64,000 nt of DNA from positions 248,501 through 312,500 of the forward strand of contig JAEMWC010000621.1 in NCBI GenBank assembly GCA_016490735.1, given 5' to 3'. Within the stretch, counting starts at the first letter, position 1, and each line of letters begins with the position of its first letter. This DNA is from Pachyseris speciosa. Its lineage: Eukaryota; Cnidaria; Anthozoa; Scleractinia; Pachyseridae. The notes below the pieces were generated by a model. The model ran no database searches and was not told the origin of the DNA. It saw nothing but the letters and a program-made list of their open reading frames with translations. The position numbers were made by a program, and so were the translations under genes. Positions 34,217 to 45,985 of the stretch are shown in pieces.

Positions 34217-35238
34217 TTTTTTTACTTTTTAAGATCTTTTAGTCAAAAAGAAACATTTCTTAAGTTTCCGGCGCTTTTTTGTAGAACAACTGAGAGGCGT
34301 GAAATGGTTTGAGACTATTTTAGGGCTTGAACAAATTACTTTGTCGGTGCGTTTCCAGTCTTAAGTTTCGCTTTGGAGTACAAATCTGTGTCAATTTAAG
34401 AAGTGGCTTTTTTCCTTACTGTTTATTCTAGGATTTAGAACCAAATAAAGGCACCCTATTTAAGCGGTGGGATATTAGAGACAAAATACCAGTTTTCCTT
34501 ATAAACTTTCGTTTCCTTTTCGTTCTCTCACTTTGGTCACCAGAGAGGCTTTAAAAAAAAAATGATTTCAGGCAGCGTCACCGATTGTGTTATTACTCAA
34601 AATTCAGTAGACAACAACCATTGTTTACTTGACGACGTTTCTCGCCAACATTTCTCAATACCGGTATAGCGAGGTCACGGGTTCATTTTCTATTGTATAA
34701 GACCACCTTAAATTGCGATTATTTGTTGTGTTGACTTGTCGATTGGGTGTAAAAGTTTGTTTTACTAACCTCAGGGTGACAAAAAGCAGGTAATCATGAG
34801 ATAGAAAGTTCGGTCTGACAAGAACAGCAAAACTAGGTTACATTTCCTGTCAACCTAAATGCCGTTCAGTTGTTAGCCGGTGCTCTGTTAGTGTACATCA
34901 TGAAGCAACAGCTATCTTTCGTGATACTATATTTCAGGTCGCGTAAAATTAAATAAAACGGCGATAGCAATACACATAAAAGAGCAACAATCCTATGAGA
35001 TTGAGAGTTATCATCCTCTGCCAACTAAGATGGATATACCACGTATCGTATACTATATACCTTGTTTAGTAAATTAACGGGGACCAGAAGTGCGATTGAC
35101 AACCATTGTCTAGCTAACACACAGGCAGTCATTTAAAAAAGACTGTGAAATTGCTAATGATTTACTAAGCCAATAATTTATCACCGTGCCGTCAAACAAA
35201 GAAAGTGAAAGCTGATTTATTAATTTTTCGTTTGTAAG

Positions 35239-35309
35239 AACTTGTCTGCCAACCAGCTGAGGGAACTGCCCAAAGGTGTTTTTGATAACAATACAGAGCT
35301 GCGGTGGCT
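35239..35309 (+). pseudogene. Third LRR exon, one base short
   Basis: It reads NLSANQLRELPKG then VFDNNTELRWL, an LRR of the same type and length as the exons at 7,734 and 47,341, followed by a donor GTATGT at 35,310. The acceptor region is TTTGTAAG instead of TTTGTAGG, leaving 71 nt. Used as is, it would shift the frame of a 72-nt exon chain. Flanking intron sequence resembles that of copies A and B at lower identity, so this is an older duplicate. It could still be used if an AG one base upstream existed; none is seen. Confidence 0.65.
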
Positions 35310-35630
35310 GTATGTGCATCTCCTGTTTACGCCTCCAAAGCGATAAGGACTGTATGAGACTGAAACTCGAGGAAATGCATGAAGGCGGCATTGGAGATTT
35401 CGGGACATTTGATAAATTTGTTTAGCAACAAGGATTTAGCCGTCTCATGAAAATTTCCAGGTGGTTCCGGCAGTATTAACTAATTTCGAGTCGCACGATT
35501 TATAAAGTCGTTTATTGAATGTTATGAGTTGTTATTCCATGAATTTTAGATGCTAGTCATGACGACTTATTGGTTATGAATTATATCCATTTTTTTGACG
35601 AGGAATTAGGTTGTGTTCATAATCTTCAAA
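35310..35630. other. Intron-like sequence after LRR exon
   Basis: It is weakly similar to the sequence after the A and B exons (GAAATGC... stretch). Nothing else seen. Confidence 0.4.
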
Positions 35631-35715
35631 TACCGTACTTCCTCGAGTAAGAGCCCACGCTCTTATAAGCACCCTCCCCCGAATAAGCGCCCTACTCCCT
35701 CGGCCAAAATGATCA

Positions 35716-36030
35716 GGGAGCTTTAGCAGCGACCACGGCGACGGCAACGAAAACGTTGTTTCAAAATCTGACTTTTCTTTTTTCTAACTGTTTCGCGAGT
35801 ATCCCAATTTGTTTAACTTGGAAAATGCTGCACAACTCTTCAGGGACTATATTACATGTACTACGAACGGCGTTAAAATAAGGTTCAAGAAAAAACCTAA
35901 AATTTGGTCATTTCACGTTGTTGTTTTACGGCAAAGAAATGTACTAAAATGTAAAACGCACGTGCACAGCGATTGTTTTTCTAATTAAACCCATTGTTTT
36001 GTGGCGTTCTCGTTGCCGTTGCCGTCCTCA
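35716..36030. mobile_element. Nested MITE, copy 1 (right TIR truncated)
   Basis: It starts GGGAGCTTTAGCAGCGACCA and ends CCGTTGCCGTCCTCA without the last 13 bases of its right TIR, where copy 2 begins. Confidence 0.8.
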
Positions 36031-36033
36031 TTA

Positions 36034-36400
36034 GGGAGCTTTAGCAACGACGACGGCGACGGCAGCGAAAACGTCACTTCAAAATAGAACTTCTCGTTTT
36101 TGTAACGCTTTCGCTATTATTCCAATTTGTTTAACTTGGAAAATACTGGCGAACTATTCAGGGACTAATTTTTTTATGAACGGCGTTAAAGTAAGGAAAA
36201 AGAAAGAAAACTTTACAGTCACGCGCTCACGTTCTCGAGAAAACATAAAATTTAGTCATTTCACGTTGTTGTTTTGCAGTGAACGGCAAAGAAATGTACC
36301 CAAATGTAAAAAGCACGTGCACAGCGATTGTTTTTGCTAATTAAACCCATTGTTTTGTGACGTTCTCGTTGCCGTTGCCGTCCTCGTTGCTAAAGCTCCC
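36034..36400. mobile_element. Nested MITE, copy 2 (complete)
   Basis: TIRs are GGGAGCTTTAGCAACGACGA and its near-complement ...CGTTGCTAAAGCTCCC, flanked by TTA/TAA. It shares most of its interior with copy 1 (TTCACGTTGTTGTTTT, CACGTGCACAGCGATTG). Confidence 0.85.
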
Positions 36401-36737
36401 TAATAAGTAAGCGCTTCTCTCGAATAACCGCCTCCTCCCCTCCCCGTTCCTTTCTTGAATGGTAGGGATATACAAGGAAAACCTGTTCCTATTTTCACTA
36501 TTTTCAACTACACCGGCATCAGTACATGTAGAAAAACAGTTTATTTTCGGTTAAGTCGCTTCCAGTTATTTTCACATCAATGTGTTTTAGAATTCTTTTA
36601 TGGGCATGATCCAAAATAAACTTACAGTTCGTTGAAAGAAAAAGATAATAAGCGCCCTCTTTAGAATACCTCCACTCAATACTTTTATAGCCGAAATTTT
36701 AAATAAGCGCCCGTGCGCTTATTTGAGAAAATACGAT

Positions 36738-38477
36738 AAATCAGCAGCTGCAGCCGATGTTTCCGTACATAAGCTGATATGGGACCCTTCTCCAGTACGC
36801 GGTAATTTTGTTATAATCGCTTTTTGGTATTTCCTACTTCTCTCCCTATTCGTGAAGAGCAAGTTAGGTTTGGGTCAAGAGATATATCTTGTTTTTCTTC
36901 GTTGTTAAGTTTGCCGATATTCATATAGATTCGTCACATACCGGGAAGAAAAAGAAAAAGAAAAACAAGCAAACAAACAAACAAAAATGTGGCAGGACAT
37001 TTTGGTTTTGTGTGTCACTCTTCCTTCCATTTCTCTGTTGTGCTAAGGAATCTTACTGGAAATAATTTGTAATCCCATTCACATCAATATTCGGCGAATA
37101 TATATATTTAGCCAAGCCTAAAAGCGGAGCTCCAAAAGCATTCTTTTTCTACTGGCATTAACATAATAGTCTGCTTGTCATATCACCCATCTGACCTCAC
37201 TCAAGCTACAGACCCAATGCTCCAAAAAATAGTATGGAAAGGTGATCTGAGCCACTGGCACAGTGGATTTGGACCCTCCAGTGCAGATCTGCTTATGGAT
37301 CAGATTTGGACCCCTATTCCAGAACTGCTAGCAGATATGAACCCCCTTTCACGGATTTGGACCCCCCCCACCCCCCCCCCCCCCCCTCTAAAAACAAGCG
37401 TTCTATTGAGTAAGGTAATAAAAATTCCTTTGCAAATTGAATTTGGAGATGTTCAAAAGCAAAATAAAAATTTTGAGGTAGGTTTTTTTCAAAATAATAT
37501 TTAATACTTTGTGTAAAAAAGAACCTGCAATGCTAGTTTGCATCTATAAACTTTTAAAACAAAACATTTCTTAACATCTTAGAGCAATACCTAAGGACAG
37601 GTCTGTTTCCCCGTTCAACTGTAGGCTACTTAGTTATGGTTTAGAGCCACTAGAAATTGGTGGAGAAGCCTGGTGAATGCTATTTTGAATCAGTATCCGA
37701 CATCAGATATATAGTGATTCAGATCATCACTTCATAATGAATGCAATTTCAGTTATCCAAAGCCTCCCATGAGACAGTTGGAAATCAGAAATTGTGTATC
37801 CTCTGAATATATGTATGCCTCAAAAAACTTATGAAAGAAAGATACATGGAAATCAATAAAAATATTTAGATGATATGCATTAAGACCAAGATATTTCTCT
37901 TGATCAGTTACTTCTTGACCTTACTATCCCAAAAAACTTCTTGCTGACATTAAGCTCATCAATCAAAAAGAAATCCAGCTGCTCTTCTGGCCAGCCAAGT
38001 GTAAGACTAAGCAACAAGTTTGATAATAAAATATTGGGGATTTGGTTGATATCACTATCAAGGTAATTAACAATGTAGTATGAGGACTTAAGGTAATGAT
38101 TCACCAAAGCAAAAGTGCTGGAAATCCGTGTTAGCCATCTTAACTTGATTTTCTATTCTCCATGTACGTTTGAAATTGCACAACATACTTCATCAAACAA
38201 CAAAAATCCCATTAAACATTAGTGCCAAATGTCATCCAAACATACCACAAGATTGGTGTGACCAGCTATGAATAAAATTAATTGAAAGACTGCATGCAGG
38301 AGAAGGAAGTACATTGATGAGAAAGAGCTTACTTTAAGTTTAATTTTAAGTTTGAAGTTTAATAATTCCTTTTCATGCGAATACATCTAAGTTGATACCA
38401 AAAAGGAAAAAAAAAAGTGCATGACTGGAGAATAATTGGGATAAAGTAAATTCCCATACAAAGAATATTATCTAATA
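36738..38477. other. No gene seen
   Basis: It has a C-rich tract at 37,362-37,387 and a word TATATATTTAGCCAAGCCTA near 37,098 that recurs near 39,225. No coding domain. Confidence 0.45.
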
Positions 38478-38908
38478 CAGTAATAGCCCGTGTATAAGAA
38501 CCTGGGTTTTAAGAACCTGTGAGGCTAAAATTTTCATTTTAAGCCCCCTCCACATAAGAACCTATTAAAGCTAAAATTTTAAGTTAGGTTCTTATCAGTG
38601 GGGTTGCTGTAAAAGTGTAAAGGTAGAAACTGCTGAATGAGTTTCTTTGTTATGTTTTGTTAAAGACATATACTGTACCTGTACTGAACTGCCTATAGGC
38701 ATTTCTCTATGGTACAAATAAATGATTTATACTGTATCATGAGATGATGTTTATTATATATATAGTATATTCAGATAAAATTCATATGAAAATATAAGAA
38801 CCTATTTTAAGAACCTTGGTAGCCTAAATTTGCTTTAAGTACCATTTATATAAGAGCCTATTTAGGCTAAATTGGAAAATTCAGGTTCTTATACGTGGGC
38901 TATTACTG
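38478..38908. mobile_element. pogo/Tigger-like MITE, TA target
   Basis: TIRs are CAGTAATAGCCCGTGTATAA and the complement of a right end CAGTAATAGCCCACGTATAA. They are flanked by TA at 38,476-38,477 and 38,909-38,910. CAGTMATA...CC ends with a TA duplication are typical of pogo/Tigger members of Tc1/mariner. The interior repeats TAAGAACCT words and encodes nothing. Confidence 0.85.
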
Positions 38909-38910
38909 TA

Positions 38911-39961
38911 TTACACATTCCAAAAACTAAGAGGTGAAATTTAAACGTGGCCCAAAGCTAACCTAATCAAATTAAATCGAATACTTGTCTCTTACAAGTC
39001 ACCCCTGCTTTGAGATTGACACTAAAAATAAAGAAGTAAAATTGAAATACAATCCAAAGCTACATACTTGTCACTCACAAGCTACATCTGATTTAAAATT
39101 GACACAAATAATGTAATAGATAGGACTTAAAACTGCTTAAAGAAGGTGCATGCATGATGTTCGATGGAACACCATTCCAGTCTGGTATGTAGCGATTATA
39201 AAAAGAAAAGCTGAAGGCCATATATATATATATTTAGCCAGGCCAAGCCTAGAATCGGAGCTGCACACTCTCACCGAGCAACTTCGCATGGCTTTATTTG
39301 GGCCAGTTTAATTTGTGTCCAAAACAATTGAGCAGCAGCAGGGAAAACGAAGAGTTTTCGATAGCAAACGTTTGCAAAAAAAAAGAGAGACATTCGTGAG
39401 TCCTAACTACTTTCAGATGAAAGCGTAATGGCATTCAAAGCGGATAAAAAAATCCACTACAAGCGAACAAAGTACGATGCAAGTGTTTTGCTCGAAGGAG
39501 AAGGGGGGAAATTAAACAAGACTAGCTTGTTATAAAAATAGCTTGTACTGATTAGAAAAATCGGTATTTGTTTTGACATAAATGCTCGTAGAAAAGACAA
39601 TAAAGGGTAAAAACTTATCGTTAAGAGCAGTCAACAGGAATTGACCGCGGTTCAAAAACAACAGAACAACAAACATAAGTATTACAAGAAAACAAAGCAA
39701 AATACGAATATTTCTTCGAAGATTCTTGGAGAAGGTGGAGAAATTAGACAAGTAACAAAAATTGCTTAGCAATTTTGACATAAATGTCCGTAGAAAAGAC
39801 AAAAAACAGATCCACACCTGATCGTTTAGAGCAGTCAACAGGAATCACTGAGGCAGCAATCACTCGGAACGCGACAGAACTGAATAATAGCGCCATTTCT
39901 CACAAAATCTTTCCTTGGCTGACACAAAACGCTAAAGAGCTTTGATAGCCTGTTACTTCCC
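38911..39961. other. No gene seen; local duplication
   Basis: A block around TTTTGACATAAATGCTCGTA ... AGCAGTCAACAGGAAT (about 39,540-39,645) recurs at about 39,773-39,845. The 102-aa - strand frame here is built on this duplication. Confidence 0.5.
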
Positions 39962-40258
39962 ATGTCTTCCGAAGAACCTTCTTCAATTAATGATTCTCAG
40001 TGGCAAAGCGTCATCAAGTTAACGAAGAAAGCGCTTGCCAAACCACACCAGCATTTCTCTCGCAGACCCGTTCACTATAAAAATTATCAAAGCCAGCCCA
40101 GCCAGTCAACCCATTTCGGTGTTTTTAATATCCAAACACTAATTCTTACCGGTTCAAACAAATTAAGACGGCATGTTTATAGACGGCGAAACTTAATATT
40201 GCGGTTTACAGACCGCTTTTCGACGAAGCTCTCTAAAACATTTTCAAATGACGAGTGA
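39962..40258 (+). CDS. Unrecognised 98-codon open frame
   Basis: ATG at 39,962 to TGA. The start is polar (SSEEPSSINDSQWQSVIKLT) and the second half strongly basic (RRHVYRRRNLILRF). No domain recognised, no splice context and no second copy to test conservation. It is listed because the composition is less skewed than in neighbouring chance frames. It may be non-coding or part of an unidentified repeat. Confidence 0.2.
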   Translation: MSSEEPSSINDSQWQSVIKLTKKALAKPHQHFSRRPVHYKNYQSQPSQSTHFGVFNIQTLILTGSNKLRRHVYRRRNLILRFTDRFSTKLSKTFSNDE

Positions 40259-41452
40259 AGCGCGCTGGTCTTTGACATTTTTGACAGCATTTTGACAACT
40301 TTATGTCAGATTTTGAGAAGTGCACATGCACATGCATTTGATCGGCTTTCTTTTTTACTCGAGCTTGAGTTTCCGCCTTTAATGCTTAATTTTACGAGGA
40401 CTCATTGTGATTACGTGTTATTAAGATATGGGTAAAAGTTTCTTAACGCTGTTGAGGTACCAAGGTCGAAAAACAGTCAGCCAAGCCGAGTAAAAACACT
40501 CGTTCGCTTGCAAAGAAAACGTAACAAAACAAACAAACAATTCAACTACTTCTTTGCGTCCAAAACGAGTACAGATGATTTTTATTTATATCCATTCGAG
40601 AGAAAAATACAAGTTTCATTCCTGAACAAAAGTAACAACGATTAAACCAAATGTTAAGCTTCTATTTATTTAATTTACCTCACTGTCCGGTGTTGTAGAG
40701 GTTTCTACCACTTGAAAATGCGTAAGCTTCAGTAAAGTAAAAACAAGCATCCGCAAAAATAGCGAACGGTTTGTCCAAAGAAAGAGCTTCTTCCACAGAG
40801 TTTGAGCTACTCATTCTTCCCATTAATACCGGTGAACTGTTAAGTGACTTTTCTTGGTGAGATGCAAGATGCCGCGGTGAAATGAAAGCCCTTGAAGCGT
40901 TGAATTATACTGTTTTCAACCGCACAATCTTTGAAGCTTTTCCTGAGAAAAATCTTCCGTCCTTCCTTTCAACACTTGAAAATTCACCTTCCGGAGTATC
41001 TTTTGACAAGTTCTTGATCTTTATGCTTTTTACGCGAAAGACAAACTTCGATCGAAGAAGATGAAGTTGTTTTGCTCAAAATAAAGAAACCAACTGAATG
41101 TGAAATTACCAGCCGCAGAAAGCGCGCGAAAAATTTTAACGGCCTCGATTTGGTTTGGGTGTCCCACACTTGGCTTGAGCCTGCGATCCAATCGAAAGCA
41201 AGTACCTGGTCAGCGGTCAACTTCAAAAAAAACAGCTGACCTCGATGAGGTCTTAACTTGAGCCCGCGATATGGTCACGTTACACTGGTCAGCGGATACC
41301 TTGTTTTGACAGGTGTCAATTGGCTATAAGATGGATGTCCAGTATCAAAGATGTACGCTGTAAAGTAGCTGGTCAGCTGGGCCAGGTGGAGTATGGCCGC
41401 CATGTTGGATTATTATGATTATTATTAGGATATTATCAATTATTGGGCGACT

Positions 41453-41486
<34 letters not shown>

Positions 41487-41522
41487 GCGTACGGGCCCAC
41501 GAGCAATACCGCTAGCCATTTT

Positions 41523-41554
<32 letters not shown>

Positions 41555-42062
41555 AGGTATGGTGCTCCGCTTGACGGCCCTTCGGGCCGTCGGAGCTCCG
41601 CTAATATCTACCGAGTTTACCTTCATGAGCCAAAACTGGATGTTTGCATTTGATCAGTCTCTGAGTGCAGCCGAAAGGCATTATTCTTTCCTCAAGTAAT
41701 GAGCCGAAGGACAGCCTGTAATAAAATTAGTTCCAATGCATATATTGAACTGTAATAAATACTTTAAAAGGCTTTGCATGATTAGTCACTCTTCATAGTG
41801 AAAGTCAACACGATGGGAAGTTGCTACCAACTAGCAATGGAAGAAGCACTGCGCATCAAATCTCAGGCTCAGATCACAGGGGAATTTAAATCCAGAAACT
41901 CGCCAAAATGTAAAAAACATTCTGCAGACATTCACTTTTGGAATACCCTCGGGCGAAGCCTAAAATGACACGTCTAACAAAATTCCCAATTTGTTTGGAG
42001 GGGGTAGGGGTTGGGAGTTCCACTGTCTGTTCTGTGGCCTTCATCAACAACATCTTTTTAAC
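40259..42062. other. No gene seen; (GTC)n and a GC hairpin
   Basis: It contains a direct repeat of CCTGCGATCC/CCCGCGATAT...TGGTCAGCGG words at 41,170-41,310 and (GTC)n at 41,454-41,486. There is a perfect stem GACGGCCC/GGGCCGTC closing a TTCG-type loop at 41,573-41,591. The frames have no recognisable domain. Confidence 0.45.
41454..41486 (+). repeat. (GTC)n microsatellite
   Basis: About 11 GTC units following GGGCGACTCC. Confidence 0.95.
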
Positions 42063-42170
42063 AATTATCCTGCGGAATCGCGCGGAATATCGTCTGATAC
42101 TTAGCCGACGAGGCCGTAAGAAAAGTGGGCTAAAATCAGGCGATATTCCGCAAGATTGAGCAGGATAATT
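42063..42170. mobile_element. Small foldback element
   Basis: AATTATCCTGC...GCGGAATATCG pairs with CGATATTCCGC...GCAGGATAATT, forming a 108-bp hairpin. Confidence 0.7.
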
Positions 42171-42173
42171 ATT

Positions 42174-42368
42174 TTATTATTCAACACATTAATGACAAAA
42201 CACAATTAACAATGCTCTACATGTTTATTACAAAAAAGCTGGAAAATCCACCAGTTTTCTCCGCGACGCAGAAAATTACGTATATTGCAGGATATTTGTT
42301 GGGTGCGCGACGAATATTGAGCGCGCTATGACCATATTTGGACATTGTCATAATGTGTTGAATAATAA
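42174..42368. mobile_element. 195-bp TIR element
   Basis: TTATTATTCAACACATTA at the left and its exact complement at 42,351-42,368. It directly abuts the neighbouring foldback and the 1.29-kb TIR element. Confidence 0.7.
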
Positions 42369-43660
42369 TTAACAATTATTCACTGAAGTGGAGGTGAATA
42401 GTGGTGGATATTTGCCGAGCCGCTTGAGGTAAGTATCCACCACTTTCACCGACACTGAGGTGAATAATTGTTTTGGTATATACCACACAAGCTGAATAAC
42501 TAGCGGACCAAAACATTACTTTATGTGTGATAATATACCGACAAGCGGTCGGAAATTTTAAAATCTCGCGCGCCGTCTGCTCGAAGGTGAATCGTACTTT
42601 GCTAATAACCTCCGAGTTAACCAATAAGAGCGCGTGAAAAGCACTATTCACTTGTGTGATATATACTAATAAACACGAATTGGCGAGCAGTTCAATTATT
42701 CGGCTGAGGCAAATAATTGATCTGCTAGACACTGGCAAATCACGATATTTTCCTAAAACCGAGTTCAATAATACTTTTATCATTCGATCACCGAGCTTGG
42801 TTTTCATACTTATTTTCGGGAAAAGTGAAACGACTTGTGATTTTTCACTGAATTTGAAGAGTTTGGACGCGTGGACACAACTACGCATGAGCAGAATATT
42901 TTTTGCAGCAAAGGTAGGACGGTACTGCGCACGAGTAGTCCATTATTTGTAGGCGGTTTTTTGTAGGTCACGTAGTAGGCTCTGGGCCAATGAAAAGAAA
43001 GGGAAAAAAGTATCGAATGATAATTACCATTAGTATATACTAAAACAGTGGATAGCGTTGAAGGCGCGCTCTGATTGGCCAGTCAAACTCAGAATATCCT
43101 TTGCTATTTACCTCCGAGCAACTCGCGAGTTTCGTGCTCCCTCGTGTGAATGTTTGCATCCGTGACAAGCGAAGAAATTATCCAAATTAACGACGAAACA
43201 GTCCCTGAAAACACAAAGAAAGCGACTAAATTTTGTTTGGCCGTGTTTAAAGGTAATGGTTTATCAGTTTTAACCCGGAGTTTATCCATAAAAACCAATG
43301 AGAAGGGTTTTGTTTACAAATGCAAGTTAATCTTGCGTAACCTCACTTGTTCACTTGAAAACCAAAGTTGAATGATATTTTTTACACAATGGTTTCAAAT
43401 ACAGAGAGAGTTTGCAACTCCATTTGAAGAAATGTTGCCACCAGAACTAAACAAATGTCTTCAGAAATTTTACCTGTCAACGAAAAAACGGGCGGCTTAT
43501 TATTTCAATCCTTTGCGCGCGGAAAAATATTGCAATCGTTGCTAGAATATATGAATTAAAATCAAATTTTTGTGGTGTATATTATCTCACTGTTTTAGCA
43601 TATACGCGGCTCGGTAAATATCCACCACTAGCCACCTCCACTTCGGTGAGTAGTTGTTAA
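42369..43660. mobile_element. 1.29-kb TIR element carrying a KIAA1958-like exon
   Basis: The left end TTAACAATTATTCACTGAAG and the complement of the right end TTAACAACTACTCACCGAAG continue as a TIR of about 57 bp through GTGGTGGATATTT and CCGAGCCGC. The interior has no transposase. A + strand exon-like piece (43,150-43,252) resembles the N-terminus of KIAA1958-like proteins. The 170-aa - strand frame (42,376-42,888) starts inside a TIR and has no recognisable domain. Family unassigned. Confidence 0.8.
43150..43252 (+). pseudogene. KIAA1958/ZMYM-like first-exon fragment
   Basis: ATG then FASVTSEEIIQINDETVPEN and TKKATKFCLAVFK, ending at AAAG|GTAATG, a plausible donor. The pattern (S.EEI..I......NTKKATK....VF) matches the start of KIAA1958/QRICH1-like proteins seen in many coral gene models (recalled). 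No second exon follows inside the element. The frame beyond the donor continues to 43,371 without similarity. Confidence 0.5.
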
Positions 43661-44098
43661 ATATTCATTGACTGAGCCTAAGAAGAGTAATTGTTTTAGA
43701 ATAACTTTCAAAGATACTAAAGATCAATAAAAGAAAAAGTGAAAAACAACACACAGGTAAGGTAAAATAGTTACCTCTACTCTAGAATAAAGTAAACAGA
43801 AAACTGATACAGAACCGACGCTGTGAGTTATGCACCTCGTTTTAGTTGCGTAATTCTTGCCTGCCGCAAAAATATTTGTAGCAATGGTGTATATTATCCG
43901 TAGGTTTTGGTCGAAGTAAGGCAGCGGCCGTTATTTCTATTAATTAGTGGTTTCTGAAACTTTCTTAACAAGGTTTCGTTATAAGTGTCTCGCAAACTAT
44001 TTCTGTCCACTATTTTCTTTTCAAACCTCTCGAGCCTCGAGTATCATTTGACAGCAACAGTATGGAGAGAGACTTAAATATTGTAAACGTGCAATGAA
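43661..44098. other. No gene seen; sequence just left of copy B
   Basis: It contains the junction of the duplication (44,099). No TSD or repeat could be tied to the junction, because copy A's counterpart lies outside the window. Confidence 0.45.
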
Positions 44099-44624
44099 AT
44101 CCTCAATTCACCACTGGCCGCGGTGAACATAATGATAACATCAAACTTTAATGTTCCTAACCCATGTGTATATGATATCGAACAAAACAGCAAGATATGT
44201 GCGAAAAAAGGGATAGGAGATGAAGCAGTCGAGTTTGGCCCACCCTTAAGGCAGTATTTGAGGAAAGGTTAATGCACAGCAATAAACATCTGTAAAGATG
44301 TTTAAAAGAATCATATTTCTCTTTCCTCGTTTAAGTACATTACAGAACTGAGATGTCACTGCTTAACTGCAAGACTTCTATACTGAGCATGTTTGCAAAG
44401 GCTCAGATGCAACTGAGAATGTTTCTTCTCTTTTCCCTTGCGTTTTGATGGAACATTATGTAGGGGAACTTGAGTACGTCTGCGTTCTCACTTGAATACT
44501 ATTGTGCTCGGACTTCCCCAATGTTTTCGTAATTAGCGACAGTGTTGCGAGAAAACGTGCATTTTATGCAAACCCATTTGTTACTGCTGCAAAGGCTTTC
44601 GGAAAGTCAACGTCCCCAAATTCA

Positions 44625-44926
44625 GGGGGTGTTTACATGATACCGGGGCGGCTTTCGCCCCGGCGGCGAGTTCACTTCGGCTCCCTCACGTAGCTCTGTA
44701 TTTGTTTACATGATACCGTCGCGAGATTTTGCGCCGGAATGAAAATTCGCGCTCTGGTGCAGGAACCGGGGTGAACTCGCGCCGGTGCGACATGACATTT
44801 TTCGGTGGTATCATGTAAACGAATACAGAGCTGCGCGAGAGGGATCCAGAGTGAACTCGCGCCGGGGCAAAAGTCGCCCCGGTATGAAACTCGCATTGGT
44901 GCGAGTTTCCTCATGTAAACAGCCCC
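44625..44926. mobile_element. Foldback MITE, private to B
   Basis: GGGGGTGTTTACATGA and the complement of TCATGTAAACAGCCCC form the ends. A second inverted block (GTATTTGTTTACATGATACC and its complement) lies inside, giving long foldback arms. It is CpG-rich. Copy A has AATTCAGTCC uninterrupted at 529-538. Confidence 0.82.
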
Positions 44927-45302
44927 TTTGTCCAGCTGCTGAGAACAAACAAACTTTATACGAGAGGAAGCTGTCAGTAAGCCACGCTCAAATTCCTTTC
45001 TTGTGCTTAGCAGTTCATACAGGTAGTTTCCGCTGTGGATTCTGTTAGCACGCGCGCTGCTTTCTGGCCGCAAAGAGTCCTCAAGGCGATTGTTTGGAGA
45101 CTTTCCCAAGCTTCCTCATATTTATTCCTAGTTATGTTTCTCCTTGCCTGCCGCGCTCGCTGCGCATAAATTAGCTGTTATTCTACTGTGAAGGACGATC
45201 TAGTCACTAACATGCATTCATCAATAGCTTTAGTTACCCGGAGTTTCCCATCTTGACACCGGTTCGTTAGACCGCCATCGGCGTAAATTTTGAATTATAA
45301 GA

Positions 45303-45985
45303 CCCCGGTTGAACGATCAAAAATTTTCGTGCAACATCGTGTTGGAAGAAGGTGTTTGAACATCGAAAGGGTTTTCCATGTTTGATCTAAGTCAAACTTT
45401 TTCAGCCAACATTTCGCGTGAGGTTGATCGTTTAGCCACGTCTGCCAACAGGCCCGGGGGGAGGGGGGGTATTCCCTATAATGGCCTATACGGGGAGGCT
45501 CCGCCTGAAAGGGGTGCCTTTTTCACGCTTCAGGTATATGAAAGGGTAGGAATTTCGGGAGTCGAACTATATGAAAGGGTAGGGAAATCTGTCATTGAGG
45601 TATTTAAAAGGACCTTTCATTAAAATATTTCGAACACACATACCTAATGACTGTACTGTTTTAATGGGAGGTATACGAAAGGGGTACCTTTTCTGTCAAC
45701 AATGGAATATAAAAGGGTGAGGGGTCGAACCTCGGGGCGGAGCCTCCCCATATTGAAATTGTTTTAGTACCCTTCCCCCCCCCCCCCGGGGGGCCTACAG
45801 GGCTGGCGTGAGCAGGAAAAAGCAACAAATTCAAACAGATAACGTTGTAATTTCAGCGACCATTGTCAAACTCACTTGTCACGTTTTTGGTCAAACATTG
45901 TTTGTCCATTTTAATAGATCGACCTCTGACCTCTGTGTTTAGGGAACGTGATGTTGGAAGAAAATGTTTGATCGTTCACCCGGGG
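45303..45985. mobile_element. Foldback MITE (copy B) with nested G-rich MITE
   Basis: Orthologue of 917-1,268, with the same TIRs (CCCCGGTTGAACGATCAAA). It is split by a 345-bp element at 45,451. Confidence 0.8.
45451..45796. mobile_element. G-run MITE nested in the copy-B MITE
   Basis: It starts GGCCCGGGGGGAGGGGGGGT and ends in a C run plus GGGGGGCC. An ACA lies on each side (45,448-45,450 and 45,797-45,799). It contains repeated TATATGAAAGGGTAGG words. Copy A reads CCAACAGAGCTGG without it. Confidence 0.8.

Larger units (their letters stand above)
33351..35238. other. No gene seen; simple repeats and intron-like sequence
   Basis: It holds (CCAT)n at 33,608-33,652, a C-rich tract at 33,911-33,940 and a possible Penelope-type motif at 34,186. 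The last part (about 35,150-35,238) resembles the intron upstream of the LRR exons of copies A and B. Confidence 0.5.
35631..36737. mobile_element. Outer MITE (AATAAGCGCCC family) with nested MITEs
   Basis: The outer ends are TACCGTACTTCCTCGAGTAA and the complement of a right end TATCGTATTTTCTCAAATAA; AATAAGCGCCC words recur near both ends. It is interrupted by two copies of another MITE (35,716-36,030 and 36,034-36,400). Confidence 0.75.

Noticed and set aside
42376..42888. 170-aa minus-strand protein
   Set aside because: Begins within the interior and ends inside a TIR of the 1.29-kb element; no recognisable domain and poor start context.
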